Assembly (NCBI GenBank): GCA_016801885.1
Contig: CM028882.1
Coordinates: forward strand, 22,461,047-22,525,046
Reading direction: 5' to 3'
Length of the DNA stretch: 64,000 nucleotides
Source: Toxotes chatareus
Lineage: Eukaryota > Chordata > Actinopteri > Toxotidae
Part shown: piece after piece, positions 39,718 to 52,500 of the stretch
Layout: each line of letters opens with the position of its first letter
How positions within the stretch are numbered: position 1 is the first letter of the stretch
The notes under the pieces: model-generated
Seen by the model: only the letters and a program-made list of their open reading frames with translations
Told to the model about the DNA's origin: nothing
Database searches by the model: none
Program-made: the position numbers and the translations under genes

Positions 39718-40803
39718 CACTGAAAAAAATGTTTCGTTGAATTTAGTCAGTTTTAATGTTGAAAGTGGTTGCACGCAATACATTCATCTAAATCTAAACA
39801 CATTTTTTAAGTTGGCTGCACTTAATGTTTTTGAGTAATTTCAAATAAATTATGTAAGTAGTTTCAGCACAAAAATTCAGAGAATTTGTTACTCTGATTT
39901 CCTTAGTAATTCTAACTAAGCCCATGTTTAATTTACTTAAATTCATTATGTAATTCATATATTGTGGTTAGCTCATTTGTTATTGTGCTTTAAATTAAAT
40001 TGTTTTATTCTGCATGTGTAAAATATTTTTATTCAATTCACAATTTATTTAAAACAATCAAAATGCATATGTAGATGTGGGGGAGTCTTGTTCAAAAACT
40101 CCACAGTAAAAAATGCATTTGGCCAACCAGAAAGATAAAAGTAAGCAAAAAGGGGAGAAAAAAATTCTCAAGAGCACTTCTCAAGAAGAATCAAAATAAT
40201 ACAGAACAAAAGAATTCGCTCTAAACTGCTTTTCTGGCTATGCTCTTAAAGTTTGGGCCCATGGCAGGAGCTATAATCTGGAGCTGTGTTCAGGAGCTGT
40301 GCTTCTCTCCTTTAGGCTTCGGCTACCACAGCCTCCTCACTTTTATACTGGTGGACTGCACCAAGAAATCAATATCAATTATCTCTTCCAACACACTTAC
40401 AATAATCCCAATACTAAATAACACATTATCAAATAGAAGTTCAGTTAAACTTACTTTAAAAACACATATTTCTTTTTAAACAAGATACTTATACAGGTCA
40501 TTTCACCACAAAAGACAAAACACCCCTCCCACTCTACCACACTTGGTTTCTTCCCCTGTGAACCCCCCTATTTAACCAAATGGGCCGCTCCAGCTCCGGT
40601 TTGGCTGTTCCTGGTCTGGCAGAGGAAGAAGTGCAACAAAGGAGAGAGGTCAACAAAATTTAAATTCAATAAATCAAATACACGATCACAGTGTGACTTC
40701 TCTCCTTCACTCCCTCCTCCAAATGTTCATACCACACACATCACCACCAGCACTTCACACCAGGATCAACATTCTGATAAAATCTACCTGAGAAAGAGCA
40801 CAT

Positions 40804-40834
40804 GTAAGGCACATGTGTAGCACATGTGCCTTAC
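40804..40834. repeat. 14-bp perfect palindrome in foldback element centre
   Basis: GTAAGGCACATGTG and CACATGTGCCTTAC are exact reverse complements with a 3-nt loop (TAG). It lies in the central part of the foldback element, just inside its right arm. Confidence 0.85.
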
Positions 40835-41163
40835 TTTAGAGCACGGGGTCTCCCTGTGACAGTAGCATAAAACTATTTAATTATTTTGATTCTTCTTGAG
40901 AAGTGATCTTGAGAATTTTTTTCCCTCTTTTTTGCTTACTTTTATCTTTCTGGTTGACCAAATTTTATTTTTGCGCCAGAGTGCCACAACTCATTGTTGT
41001 ATACCGGGTTTCTCGGCCAACCCCACATCTACATATGCATTTTGATCGTTTTAAATTAAAATTGTGAATTGAATTAACATATTTTACATAATGTAGAATA
41101 AAACTATTTAATTTAAAGCACAATAACAAATTATGTAACCACAATATATGAATTACATAATGA

Positions 41164-42033
41164 ATGGATAAAAAATCCATCCAAAATCCAAAATGTGCCT
41201 GGATAAAGGACTTTCTAACAGACCGACCCCAGACTGTGAGACTAGGTCCCCACCTCTCCTCCACCCGCACGATGAGCATCGGCTCCCCACAGGGCTGTGT
41301 GCTGAGCCCTCTCCTCTACTGCCTCTACACCCATGACTGCAGGCCGGCCCACAATGACAATCTTATCGTCAAGTTCGCTGACGATACTACAGTGGTCGGA
41401 CTCATCTCCAGGGGTGATGAGGCTGCCTACAGGGAGGAGATCCTGAAGCTGGCTGCTTGGTGTACTGAGAACAACCTCGCTCTCAACACCAAGAAAACCA
41501 GGGAGATCATTATCGACTTCAGGAGGCACCGCACAGACCCAGCCCCCCTCTACATCAACGGCGAGTGTGTGGAGAGGGTCCACACCATCAGGTTTCTTGG
41601 CGTCATCATCTCGGCCGACATCTCCTGGTCAGAGAACATCACGTCAATCACCAAGAAGGCTCAGCAGCGGCTACACTTTCTGAGAGTCCTCAGGAAGCAC
41701 AAGCTAAATTCCAATCTGCTGCTGACCTTCTACCACTCATCCATTGAGAGCCTGCTGACATACTGCATCACCGTATGGTACGGCAGCTGCACTGCAGCAG
41801 ACAGGGAGAGGCTACAGAGGGTCGTGAAAACAGCACAGAAGATCATTGGCTGCCCTCTCCCCTCCCTGTTGGACATCTACAACACCCGCTGCCTCAGCAG
41901 AGCCACAAACATTATCAAGGACAGCTCCCACCCTGGCTCTGACCTGTTTGACCTGCTACCCTCTGGGAGGCGCTACAGGTGTATCAAGACAAAACCAATA
42001 GACTCAAAAATAGCTTCTTCCCAAAAGCTATAA
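41164..42033 (+). pseudogene. LINE reverse transcriptase, C-terminal fragment
   Basis: The 289-residue frame includes the polymerase block SIGSPQGCVLSPLLYCLY, the catalytic block VKFADDTTVVG (FADD, with the two active-site aspartates), then LAAWCTENNLALNTKKT, RFLGVIIS and the thumb/C-terminal stretch ending LLPSGRRYRCIK. This is the palm and downstream part of a CR1/L2-type ORF2; the endonuclease and fingers are missing through 5' truncation. The frame leaves the family sequence near 41990: the expected continuation (NRLKNSFFPKAI) is found in another frame, so a small indel broke the end. The first residues up to about 41190 are junction or degraded sequence, so the ATG is not a native start. 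It is not expected to be active. Confidence 0.85.
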
Positions 42034-42415
42034 CTGCCCTAAACTCCAGTGGGAAGTTTCTGAAATACTCCGCCACTAAGGACTCATGTGCAATACTTTC
42101 TGTTAACTATCGCAACATGTGCAATTGACACTGAATGTAATACCAAAATGTGCAATACCGAATGCGACACTAATGTGCAATATACATATATATATATATA
42201 GTATACATACGTATCACACCATACTTAAATACATAAACAATACATGTGCACATCTATTTATTTTGTAAATATTTTAGTTTATATTTTATTTTATACTTCA
42301 GATCTTTTATTATCTTATTTTACACTGCTTTTGCACTGATACTGGTGGTGGCTTAATCTCGTTGTACTTACGTATAATGACAATAAAGGCATTCTATTCT
42401 ATTCTATTCTATTCT
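41166..42415 (+). mobile_element. L2-clade LINE, 5'-truncated, nested in foldback arm
   Basis: A 1,250-bp insertion carries the last part of a LINE reverse transcriptase, a short 3' UTR with ACAATAAAGGC, and a tail of five ATTCT units (42391-42415). Tandem short-repeat tails rather than poly(A) are typical of the CR1/L2 group. Its edges can be read exactly because the opposite arm of the host element preserves the empty site. The flanking AAT on each side (41163-41165 and 42416-42418) is at most a 3-bp duplication. Confidence 0.85.
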
Positions 42416-43474
42416 AATTTAAGTAAATTAAACATGGGTTTAGTTAGAATTACTAAGGAAATACAAAAAAGTAACAAATACTCAGAATTTTTGTGCCGAA
42501 AGTGCTTATATAATTTATTTGAAATTACTAGTACAGCCAACTTAAAAAATATGTCTAGATGTAGATGAATGTATTGTGTGCAACACCACTTTCAACATTA
42601 AAATTGAGCAAATTCAATGAAACATTTTTTTCAGTGCGAGTACACCTGCTGCCACAGGGGCACTATTTCAGGAGGCGCTCCAGTGGGTTTAATCAGAGTG
42701 TAGGGACAAACAACTCAAATGGTCACTCAGGTTGGAGAACTTTTTGTATCACCATAAACTGTGATCATCTCTTGTGAGAAAAGCCTGCAGAGAAATATCT
42801 GAAGTGCTCTTTGTCTTCATGCAGTCCATTGCTTTCTTTGTTAACCTTTTCCATCTGCCCAGGCAATGTCTGTGCGTGTGTGTGTCTGTCTGTGTGAAAG
42901 GGCATATTCATGAGAAATGTTGTGTCCATCCTGTGCACCAGAGAGAAGCTCTTAACTGTTTTTGTTTCTTGCTTCTCTTTGTTTTGAGCTAAGCTTTGCA
43001 GTCTGACAGCTCAAATCTCAGTAGTCGATGGTATAAAAGGCAAATCACAGCAAATTGACTGTAGCAGCTTAGCATTTATCAATTTAACATGGTTATCAAT
43101 GGTGTTTTAAAAACAAAATATCAGTCAACATTGTCAATTGTCCTAATTAAGGTAAATTCCTATAATCAACACCTTGTCAAGGAAGGATTTACTCTCTGGT
43201 GAGGTGATTACATTTGCAGACAAGAGGACAAAACCCTGATCAATAGTCCATTTGTAAACAAAACAGTCACTTGAAACAGTAAGTTATGAGATGGCAGGGA
43301 TCTGGTGTTCAAAATACAATGTACCTGTTTTGCTTTATATCAAGAAACAATAATATTAATAATAATAATGAAATATAAAAAAAACAATTAATAATAAAAA
43401 AGAAAAAAAATCCTGGCAGGAATTGTATCAAGATAAAATGTGAAATAATGTTTGTTGAGTAATGAATACTTTCT

Positions 43475-43690
43475 CTACTGATTAATTTGCCGAATGGTCC
43501 AATCTTTCATTTTCTTTTTTGATTGATAAATTACAGTTAATACATCAAAACTAATGAGAAACGCCTCCCACGGGTTTATGTCTGATAGAATGTCCAAAAT
43601 GAAAAAAGATATCCAGTTTATTAACTCATATAAAAATGAGAAAAGAAACAAATCCTCATATTTGAGGAGGAACCAGAGGATGTTTGGCAT
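43475..43690 (-). mobile_element. Possible degenerate L1-type LINE fragment
   Basis: The minus-strand frame contains ELINWISFFILDILSDINPWEAF and then QSKKKMKD. This loosely resembles the linker between endonuclease and reverse transcriptase in vertebrate L1 ORF2, where a WEAxKA-like motif is followed by a lysine cluster. No diagnostic catalytic motif is present and the similarity is recalled, not computed, so this is a weak call. Confidence 0.2.
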
Positions 43691-45586
43691 AATGTGATAT
43701 TTCTATTATATATTATCCTATATCAACATACATGAATTTGAGCCTGAATGGTGCGGTGTTGTTACTGAGTTACTCTGTGGTGTTTTAATTCTACTTCTTC
43801 ACTTTCCCAGACTTTGCAGACTGGGAATCGTAACACTGGAAACCCTGACTGTCTACAATTCTGGCTTCCAGTCAAAACTCTTGCTTCTTGAGGGCAGATT
43901 CTTGGTTCGGGCAGGAAACACCTACATGCAACAAAAGTCTGAATTAAAACAAACTGCTTATTATGGCTGTACGATTTCACAATTAAACTTCTATTCAAAG
44001 TCGTGTTAGGTTAAATACCAGGATGAAAGACATTTGTTAATGAGTCTGCTGGAAAAACAGTGTCAAAATGTAGAAAGGACTATGAAAGATGACCATGGTC
44101 ACAACAAAAAACAGACAGCCTTGGTATCATACATAGTGTTTTAATAAATCCTAATCAAAAGTTGCTAATTGATTTCTATCTCACACTTTTAACTTTTAGT
44201 CTTGTCTCTTGTCTTGTCTCCTCATTATGATTTAACAGGGCATAGAAAAACAACACTGACAACCCCTTGATATTTCGACCTATTATCTAAGCATTTCTGC
44301 TTCCTTTAGTGGAACAAATTGGTTGCCTTAACCACGACTCCCTCGCACAGTGCAAGATACAAAAGGGGAAAGGGTCACAAGAAGAAAAGCACATGTTTCT
44401 CACAAAAGAAAGCGTCTAATTCAGTGGGTTGTTCCACAGTGTTTCCTCTGCTTTTTCACTTGAGAGCTTGTTCCTACATCAGAGATGATAGGTCAACACA
44501 GACCTGGACATGAAGGTTGCGACCTAATGTCTCTACACCGGATCAGTATGACTAAAGGCTCCTATATGGACAAGATAAGCACCTGCCCTTTATAACTGAA
44601 GTAGCCTATTACATGAGGTTGTACAATCGCCTCTGTAAAGGCTGCCCTCTGATACAGCCAGCAGAGCTTAGGAGTGAAAATGCAAAGCCATCACCTTATT
44701 GCAAGGAAAGAGAGACTTTGTGGATTATAGTTTTTAATATATATATTTTTTTCCTAAACTGAATATCACAGCACAAAGCAGGGATAAGCAAACAACAGCA
44801 GAAAATCCACTTGTACTTTTAAATGTACTATCAGACCTGTTTGTGTTTGAAATAGTTTCGTCTTTGGCATTTCCATGTGTGCATAGGCAAAGGGATTTAT
44901 TTCTCTGAGAACTCTGCAGGATTGATGCTGACTGCAACCTGACCAGCTAGACATTATCGGTGGCAGAAAGGAGCCAATAGCCAGGGTGAAAAAAAAGACT
45001 TAAGATCAAAAGCAAACATCAATGGACTGTTGTCACCTTAGCTAATGCCATTATTCAAACTCCAGTATTTTCTGTTCTGTCAATAGGATCTGGCACTGAG
45101 CACTAACAGTCTGCTGATTTCTGCCCTCTCTTCAAGACTAATATGCCACCATTAGAACTTATCTGATGGGACCTTACCTTAAATCGACACTTTGAAGATC
45201 AGGGCTGAGGTCACCATTTGGAGTCTATTCACTAAAAGAGCTTATACTTTATCGTGAGTAGTGAGACTAGACACACTCTCCAAAACGGAGTCAATAAAGT
45301 ATCTGCTCATCAGGAGAGCGTGGCAGCCTGAGAGATGAGACCACATCAATCATGTGGACTCGAATAGCCACTCTGTGGCTCAGATAAAATAGGGAGTGCA
45401 GACTGGCGGCTCCTTAAATAGGCACCAAAGGAGCCAACTGGAGACCTTCTCCATCCCTCTTACTTGGAGCGAGGTCAAGGGGTCATTATACCCTCAAGAA
45501 CTTTGGGGGTGTTTTTTACAGCTGGGTTGACTGAAAACCAAATACTTTTTGAATGACAAAATGAGCTTGCCTCCTTTTTGACTTCA

Positions 45587-45587
<1 letters not shown>

Positions 45588-45612
<25 letters not shown>
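45588..45612. repeat. Poly(T) tract
   Basis: About 25 uninterrupted T bases in rtn4r intron 1. Confidence 0.9.
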
Positions 45613-45620
<8 letters not shown>

Positions 45621-46488
45621 ACAGTAAAGTCAAGCTGATTTGAAGTGATTTCTCTTAGCAAGATTTGCCCAAACCTTCAGGAAAGAAATCAAATGCCAGG
45701 CACATTCCTGAATAAAAAGGAAGAGATTAAAAGACTAGTTCACCCGCCCTCCCAAGGTAACTTCTACTTCCCCTCAGCCTTTTCATTGTCACGTCTCATT
45801 TCTGCCATAACAAACTTTGCAGAAATGCAAAACGAGGTGCGTGATGAACCCAAACCAGCTCTGGCACCAGGCTCCCCAGGGCAACTTCAGAGCAGGCAAG
45901 TAACAGCAGCAGCAGCTGTTGTGTTCTGGCACCTGTTGACTACAGATGTCACCGAAAATATGAACACGTGTCTGTGAGCTACTTAGAAGCACACTGACTT
46001 TATATTACTGGGGAATCCGGGAATTTGTTTTGAGGAATATTGTTGGTGGTGTGAATGTATTTAGACAGAGGTCCCATGCCAGCTTCTGACATACTTTCCC
46101 TTTCAGAAGCATATTTTGACATTTTCTGTCCAATATCGAACCCTGCAGTTAAACGCTGCCATTTGGTATTTTACACAAGTCAAGTCAAATCTTTTTACAC
46201 TGTACGTTTACTTTAAAAAATACCATCTTCATGTTGTGTGCCATACTCTTTCTAGCTTAGGATTTCAAGATGAACCAACAGTTACTAAATGCAATACTGA
46301 ATACAAGAATAATTCTGGTGTTTACTCAGTGGGATGACTTCTAAAGCACCAAGCACCAAGTCCAAAAGCACCACAGAGACTGTGTCAAGGGAGAGTAAGC
46401 CCTTCAAGATTGAAAGGTGTACTCCACTAATTTTACTTAGTGATGTCTTCTGTGGCAAAAAATTTATCCACATTAATGATAAATGAGT

Positions 46489-46520
46489 AGCAATTACTCA
46501 TTGATAAATGAGTAATTGCT
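46489..46520. repeat. 13-bp perfect palindrome with 6-nt loop
   Basis: AGCAATTACTCAT and ATGAGTAATTGCT are exact reverse complements flanking TGATAA. A partial third copy, AATGAGTAG, sits just upstream, so the site may have arisen by template switching. Confidence 0.85.
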
Positions 46521-49500
46521 ATTTTTTATGTATAATAAATTTTTTTACTAAAAATGCTGACATCTGATGGGCTGAGGTCTCTAGGGATAGTTATGGGCTT
46601 GTTATGGGCTTTTATCATTTATTTATTTATTGTCTGATGTTTCCCAGAACTGCTCAAGTTCTGGGAACACAACAACATTGCTGCAACAAAACTTGAAAGG
46701 GCAAGGGAGGTCAGCTGAACAGACAGGTCATCAGTTCAACTGGGCATAAAATCGAAAATGCGCATATTGAAAATATCTATATAAATCCCTTAATGCACCT
46801 AAGAAATGTATACATGCATGTTTCAGTTTGAACGGTAGATCAAAGTTGAAGCGGGAGATGGTCTTTAAACTTGTTTGGATGGACATTCTGGACTATCGTT
46901 TTCACCGTTTGCCTTGCCCGTGTAACCGTCTGACTGCTCATGTGCTTTGATCCATTTTACTTTGCATTGTATCGCAACATATGACCAAGGCTATAAGGGC
47001 CTTTGAATACCACCCCTTATATCTCTGCCTCTCCTCAATGCTAAGAGGGTGCCAGCATCACTCACTATATGTTTTCATCACCTTTTGTCAGACAGATAAC
47101 CCATCTGAGCACCTCCTCAGGTATCCACCATGTTACAGTATGCAGCTAATGACACAAATACTACAGACACCCCTCCATTTATCTTCTTACTACCATCATT
47201 TCTAAGTCAATTAGCCTAGTCAATATGCTGTGTCAGTTATTACCCACATTATACCATAGGCAAATTACTTCTCTGTAGTGCAGACACCAAGGTGAAGGTA
47301 GTTGTTCAGGAATCACAATGACGGATTGACAGCACAGAATGGAAACAGCCTCCGTGCGGTGATTCATGAACGCTTTAGGGGGAAAGTTATATGGAAACAG
47401 GAATATTGTGTAGGAGGCATCATTACATGAAGATAGTGAAGTCTGAAGTTGAAGTGAAGACCCCTATGCAAAGTAGTAAAAGAGAAACAAGAATGCAGAG
47501 GACAGCATTAGTATGCATGCTTCCCCTCTCCTTCTCCGTCTTTCTCAGTTCCCAGAGTTCTCTGCTGCAGTCTGATCTTCTGTGCCATCACCAGCCCTGC
47601 TACATCATCTTCCAAGATCCTTTATTCCCTGTTTTATCTTAAACATGCTATGCCAGTGACAGTGATGTCGCATGGGGAAAGAGCAGCCGAAATCTTCTTC
47701 TGAGAAGCTACGGAAGCTGTTGTGACATTCGATCTCCAACATTATGCTGCCGGCTGGCTCCGCGGAGAAGGAAGAAGGATGTATACTCCCGCCGAGGGGA
47801 CATGGTTAAAATTTACTTCAAGTTCTGAGATACAAACACAGCAGAAACTTTCAAAGAAATGCGGGGACGATGAAATATATATGGAGCCAGGGTGACAGAG
47901 AGAGACAGTTTTGTCTTGCAGTCACACTGCTAGATATATGTTTTGTTGTATGGTGGCAGTCAATCCAGAATAGGGTATTTCCGTTTCCCGGCTGATCTGA
48001 ATAGCCTATAGAAAGCCTGCCCTGACTTATATGGACTTTATATAAAACCTCTACTTGGTATTCAGAACAAGTTGCACTTGGCTTGACTCTTTTTAATTTC
48101 CACACCACATTTGGGAGGCAGCGTTGCCTCATCAGAGGCTCATTTTTTTAACAAACTGAGTGGGGAACAGCTGCAAGTCTGGAGTTTTTGTTGCCGAAAA
48201 CAGTCATTAGAGCAGTTACTTGGAGTGTTTGTGGAGCCCATTTTGTGTACCAATGAAATAGCAGTGCCACATGGGAATCCAGTAAATTCACAAACCAGCT
48301 CGCCCAGGTAAATATTGAAATTCAGTGTTATTAGAGTGTTATTAGGTGTACTACCTGTTGCCATCGCCAAACATTCAAATAATAATTTCTCTAAACAAGC
48401 AAGAAAATTAAAATACAGCTCAAAGTGCCGCATTTAGCATGGCTCAAATTTCATGCACATTTAATCTTGTTCAAGTTGAATGTTAATGAACCTGACAGTA
48501 CCGTGATTGAATAATTCAACCTGTAACCGGCTTGTATGATTTAAAAATATGTGTCATTTGTTTGTTGTTCAGTCGCTCAGGATTTACAAGAGTCTATCAG
48601 TATTTGATATGTACATTATGGGTTCACATGATTTGGTTTAATGCGATAAAATGTGGTCAGAACCAGAATGGATTTTGGGGACCTGAGATGGTGCAGTTAA
48701 TTCTGAGAGCTGCTGTCTTTCATGCAGATCAGTGTTTCCAACCTGCAAGTCTTCCTCTTTGATTTTTCTTCCTTCTCTTCCTCCTTTGTGTCTCCTTGAT
48801 ATTTTAGGTTCATTTCAGTCGCATTGCATTTTAATTTGGGCTGGCATCCTTGAAATTAAAGGAAGATAAAAGGGAAACTGGTGCTATGTTAATATCTCTT
48901 TGAAGATGGAATCAATCTGGCAACAGAATGCCTAGCCCTTATTTTCCCTTCCCTTTCCCTTCTTCCTGTATTCAGCACAGTGGATAAGAGATAACTGCAG
49001 ACTCAGCTTACAGCTTACCTTAGGTGAAGGAAGTCTTAAAACCCTCTGCTTTCATCTTGCTCCTTGTGGCAGAAACCAGGCTTTGTTTTGTCTTTTTTAA
49101 TCTACATCTGGACACTGAATATTTATCTATGTAATTTCTACTTATTCCTACATCCTTTCCTGCAGAGCAACACAGACTGCACCAGTCTGGCTGGTTTTTC
49201 AAAGGTATAGATTAACCTCTACCACACACAGTTTATATGATGGAAATGTGTGTATATCAAGTAGGGGAGGTAAAACACTTTCTGCTCATAGGCTGCAGGC
49301 TGTTGTCAACCACTGTTTCTGGAATAATGGCTGCACAGTAATAACGACTTCGTGTGTGCAGTCAAAGCCATTATGCAAGTCCTTCATGCATTTAACCTGC
49401 ATAATCCTCCATTAGAATTGCAGATAATGAAAATGTTGTAGAAGTAGAAACAACCTGGTACATTGCCGCGCAAAACTCAGTTAATCGTCAGACAATTTTA

Positions 49501-52500
49501 TGTAAATTCTGATGATGTAACCTATAATTTTTCCCAAGAGTTACTCTTGAGAATTGTTCCAAAGTGAGGCAGAGTTTCAGCAAATGCCTCAAATGCCTAA
49601 TTCTACTGTTTTTCCACCTCTAACTCCTGCAAGTTTGCATTTATATCTAAACATTTTCTTATCATCACTGGTGCAAGCGGTACTGAATGAATGCGGGTGC
49701 TTAGAAGTTGTTTCACCACTTAAGTTAAAAACAATCAAAGTTCCTCTCATCTAATTCTTCCATTAGCACAACATTTTGTGCACCTCTTTGTTTCATTACT
49801 GACACGGATTTGTTCTGCGGATCCTCGAGGAGGGCTTTTGAAATAAAAACTGTGAAGTGTGAGGAGCAATCCGCCGAGTTTTGATGACACCCGTATCAGC
49901 ACTCTGCACCCCAGCCTCCATCTTGTCTTGTGTAAGAGCTGGTGAACACGTCACGCTGCGACTTTAATACCCAGTTAATTACTCTCATCTTGACCTGCCG
50001 TTAAAATGAGCCCGGCTGCCACTGCCACCCTTGTTTCTGTTATCTGTGCAAAAATGCATTAGCATGTGCCCCCTTTAATGGCTTTAATTAGTCGTAAACG
50101 GAGCTGATTCTCTTGTTAAGTGGATGAGGATTCGATACTGTAATACAGTCCCAATATGCACAGCTCCAACTCTATCTCACTGAGAAGGATGTGCACAGGA
50201 GGATAGTTTGCACAGCTATGGCAGAGGGCGGGCTGGATAAGCCCATTCAGTAATAAAGAAGGTATCACATACTCCAGAACTATATGAGCCAGTACTCACT
50301 CACAGCTGATATGAAAAGGACATAATTAGAGTGCTGCTGTACTGACAGAGCAATCTTTGTAGAGGAGTTGTTTCAATGGCGGTTACATAATGTTAAAACA
50401 AGTTTTCATCGGAGCAGATGAAACATCAACAGGGTCTATTGTCATCGGAAGGAGAGGGAGTCATTGTCCTGTCATAATAAAGCAAACATATCCTTAGGAT
50501 GGGTGTAAAGAAATAAGGATACAGCAAAAATGAAATAAATAAATAAATAAAAGCTACAATAAGCCTGCTTTTTCTCCAGTCTCAAAGACTAAAGACGTCT
50601 GAAATGATACTGCCGATACAAACACATCATTGTTATTTCAGCTTTCGTTGACAATGTTTGCCCAATAAAAGCTTCCCCAATAAAAACCCTGCAGATTCAG
50701 TAAATGAGGCTACTTTGAGGAAGGGAAGCCCATAAAGTCCATGTCAGTAAACCATATCTGCTTTCATCCGCTCATCTACAATAAAGTTTCCAGTCTCCAG
50801 TCTCTCCATTTGCTGAGTAATGCCTTGCCTGGCCAGTGATGAGGTGCAGTGCTCTCACACTGGAGGAAGCTAATGGCTGTTTATGGTTTCTAATGCATGA
50901 TGCTATAGCTTTTGAAATAACAGGTCTCTATTACGGCATTGTGTGCAGATAGAATCCATTGACAGGAAGTACTGTGATACCACAAGTGACCTCCTCGAAT
51001 TTCTGAATGTAAATGTCTTAACCAACTGTTCTTAATGGAACAGTACCTCTACGTGAAACTTGGCTACCTGAAGGATGTGCTCAGATTTATAATACACCTC
51101 TTTAAGAAGCAACAGACAGGAATCCTCAAAGTTTTTATCCTCTTCACTCAAAGCTCCTCAATCAACAATCAAGAGCAGGAATCAAAAGGATCTATAAAAA
51201 AATCTGCTGACTTCAAAGGTTATATAACAGAGATTCTTTCAGAATTTCTGCAGTGGGACAACTTGAAAATACAGATTACCAGGTCAAATCAGATCCAGAT
51301 AAGATAATAAAAACAGCAATAAAAAGCATGGAGCAATAATAATAATAATAATTAAACCACAGTTTAATTGTCAGTGTTTTCTATCTTCAGAATAAGAAAA
51401 TACCAAATGATATTTTATTGGCTGTCTCAGAAATATATTTTATTCTGTTAACATTAAATCTAAACTCTGGCTGACTTTTGAAGGAAAAGATTTCTGTGTT
51501 TCCACTAGTCCAGTAAGTGAACTCCTGAGGGTGATTTTGAACTGCTGATCAGATTCTACAAAGTTTCTAGTCCTAATTTCACCGGCATGATAGAATAGGC
51601 AACAATAAACAAGAGAAACACCTGGGGAGGCTCAGATGTCCTTAACTTGGAGGGGAAGGTATTCCTATTTCATGGCTGTTTCTCTGCCGTTAACTGTAGG
51701 AGATGGGGATGTAACATGTACTCACCCCTCCTGAAAATCAGGTCTGCCTCTTAAACCTTGTGTGAGTCAGCAAGCAGTTGGGGGTTCTAGCAGCCAGTGT
51801 GTGTGTGTGTATTTGTGTGTGCACGCATGTCGAGCTCATCCCGCTTAAGTGTGTATGAGCTGAGACGAAAAGTGGAGGAAGAGTGCGCTCCCTCTCCTGT
51901 CTCATATTTCTCTGCGGTGTAATGTGCCGCCTATTCATGCAATGCCTTTTAAAGTCATGGTGGGAATCGCTTCACAGTCAGGCACGAAACTCAATATGCT
52001 AATGCCTTCCATGGGAGCGATGGAGGGGGAGAAAACATAACCTGTCAATTACCTGCGGCAAAACCACTGAAAGATTTATTGAAAACCACCAGAAATTTCC
52101 ACAAGACAAAAGAGCTTAAACATGCAATAGATCAAAACACAAGTCATTAGTTGTTTGACTAATCACAAAATCATGTCAGTAAAATTAACCTCCTCTGACT
52201 TAATGACATCAAGTTGAATTACATTATGTTTAAAGAAGCATATGGCAATTGTATCTTCTTCAATTATGCCTGGAAAGTTCCAGGTGGAAATTTCAGGCTT
52301 TGATTTATGCTAACAGAGAGAAAGCTTGATCTGTCAAAACTCATTATCCAAGCAAGTGAAGCGGGGTCTGTACTTTTGATGAGAGAAGCAAAATGTGTAA
52401 ATACAGCTTGGAAAGACAAAAAAAACAAAACAATACATCACAGATAAACCAGGCATCTGGAAGGCACCACTGTAACAGCCAGCTTCCTTCCAGTTGCGGC

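Larger units (their letters stand above)
39718..42636. mobile_element. Foldback-type DNA element with ~0.5-kb inverted arms, interrupted by a LINE
   Basis: The left arm (39718-40200) and the right arm (40880-42636 minus the LINE at 41166-42415) are imperfect inverted copies. The termini are CACTGAAAAAAATG and CATTTTTTTCAGTG, and both are flanked by CG. Matched internal blocks include AAAGCACAATAACAAAT, AATTACATAATGAAT and AAGAAGAATCAAAATAAT. The arms are 483 and 507 bp around a centre of about 680 bp that shows no transposase. One ~50-bp block (about 40080-40125 against 40960-41027) has diverged. A flanking target duplication is not clear, so the superfamily is undetermined. Confidence 0.75.
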
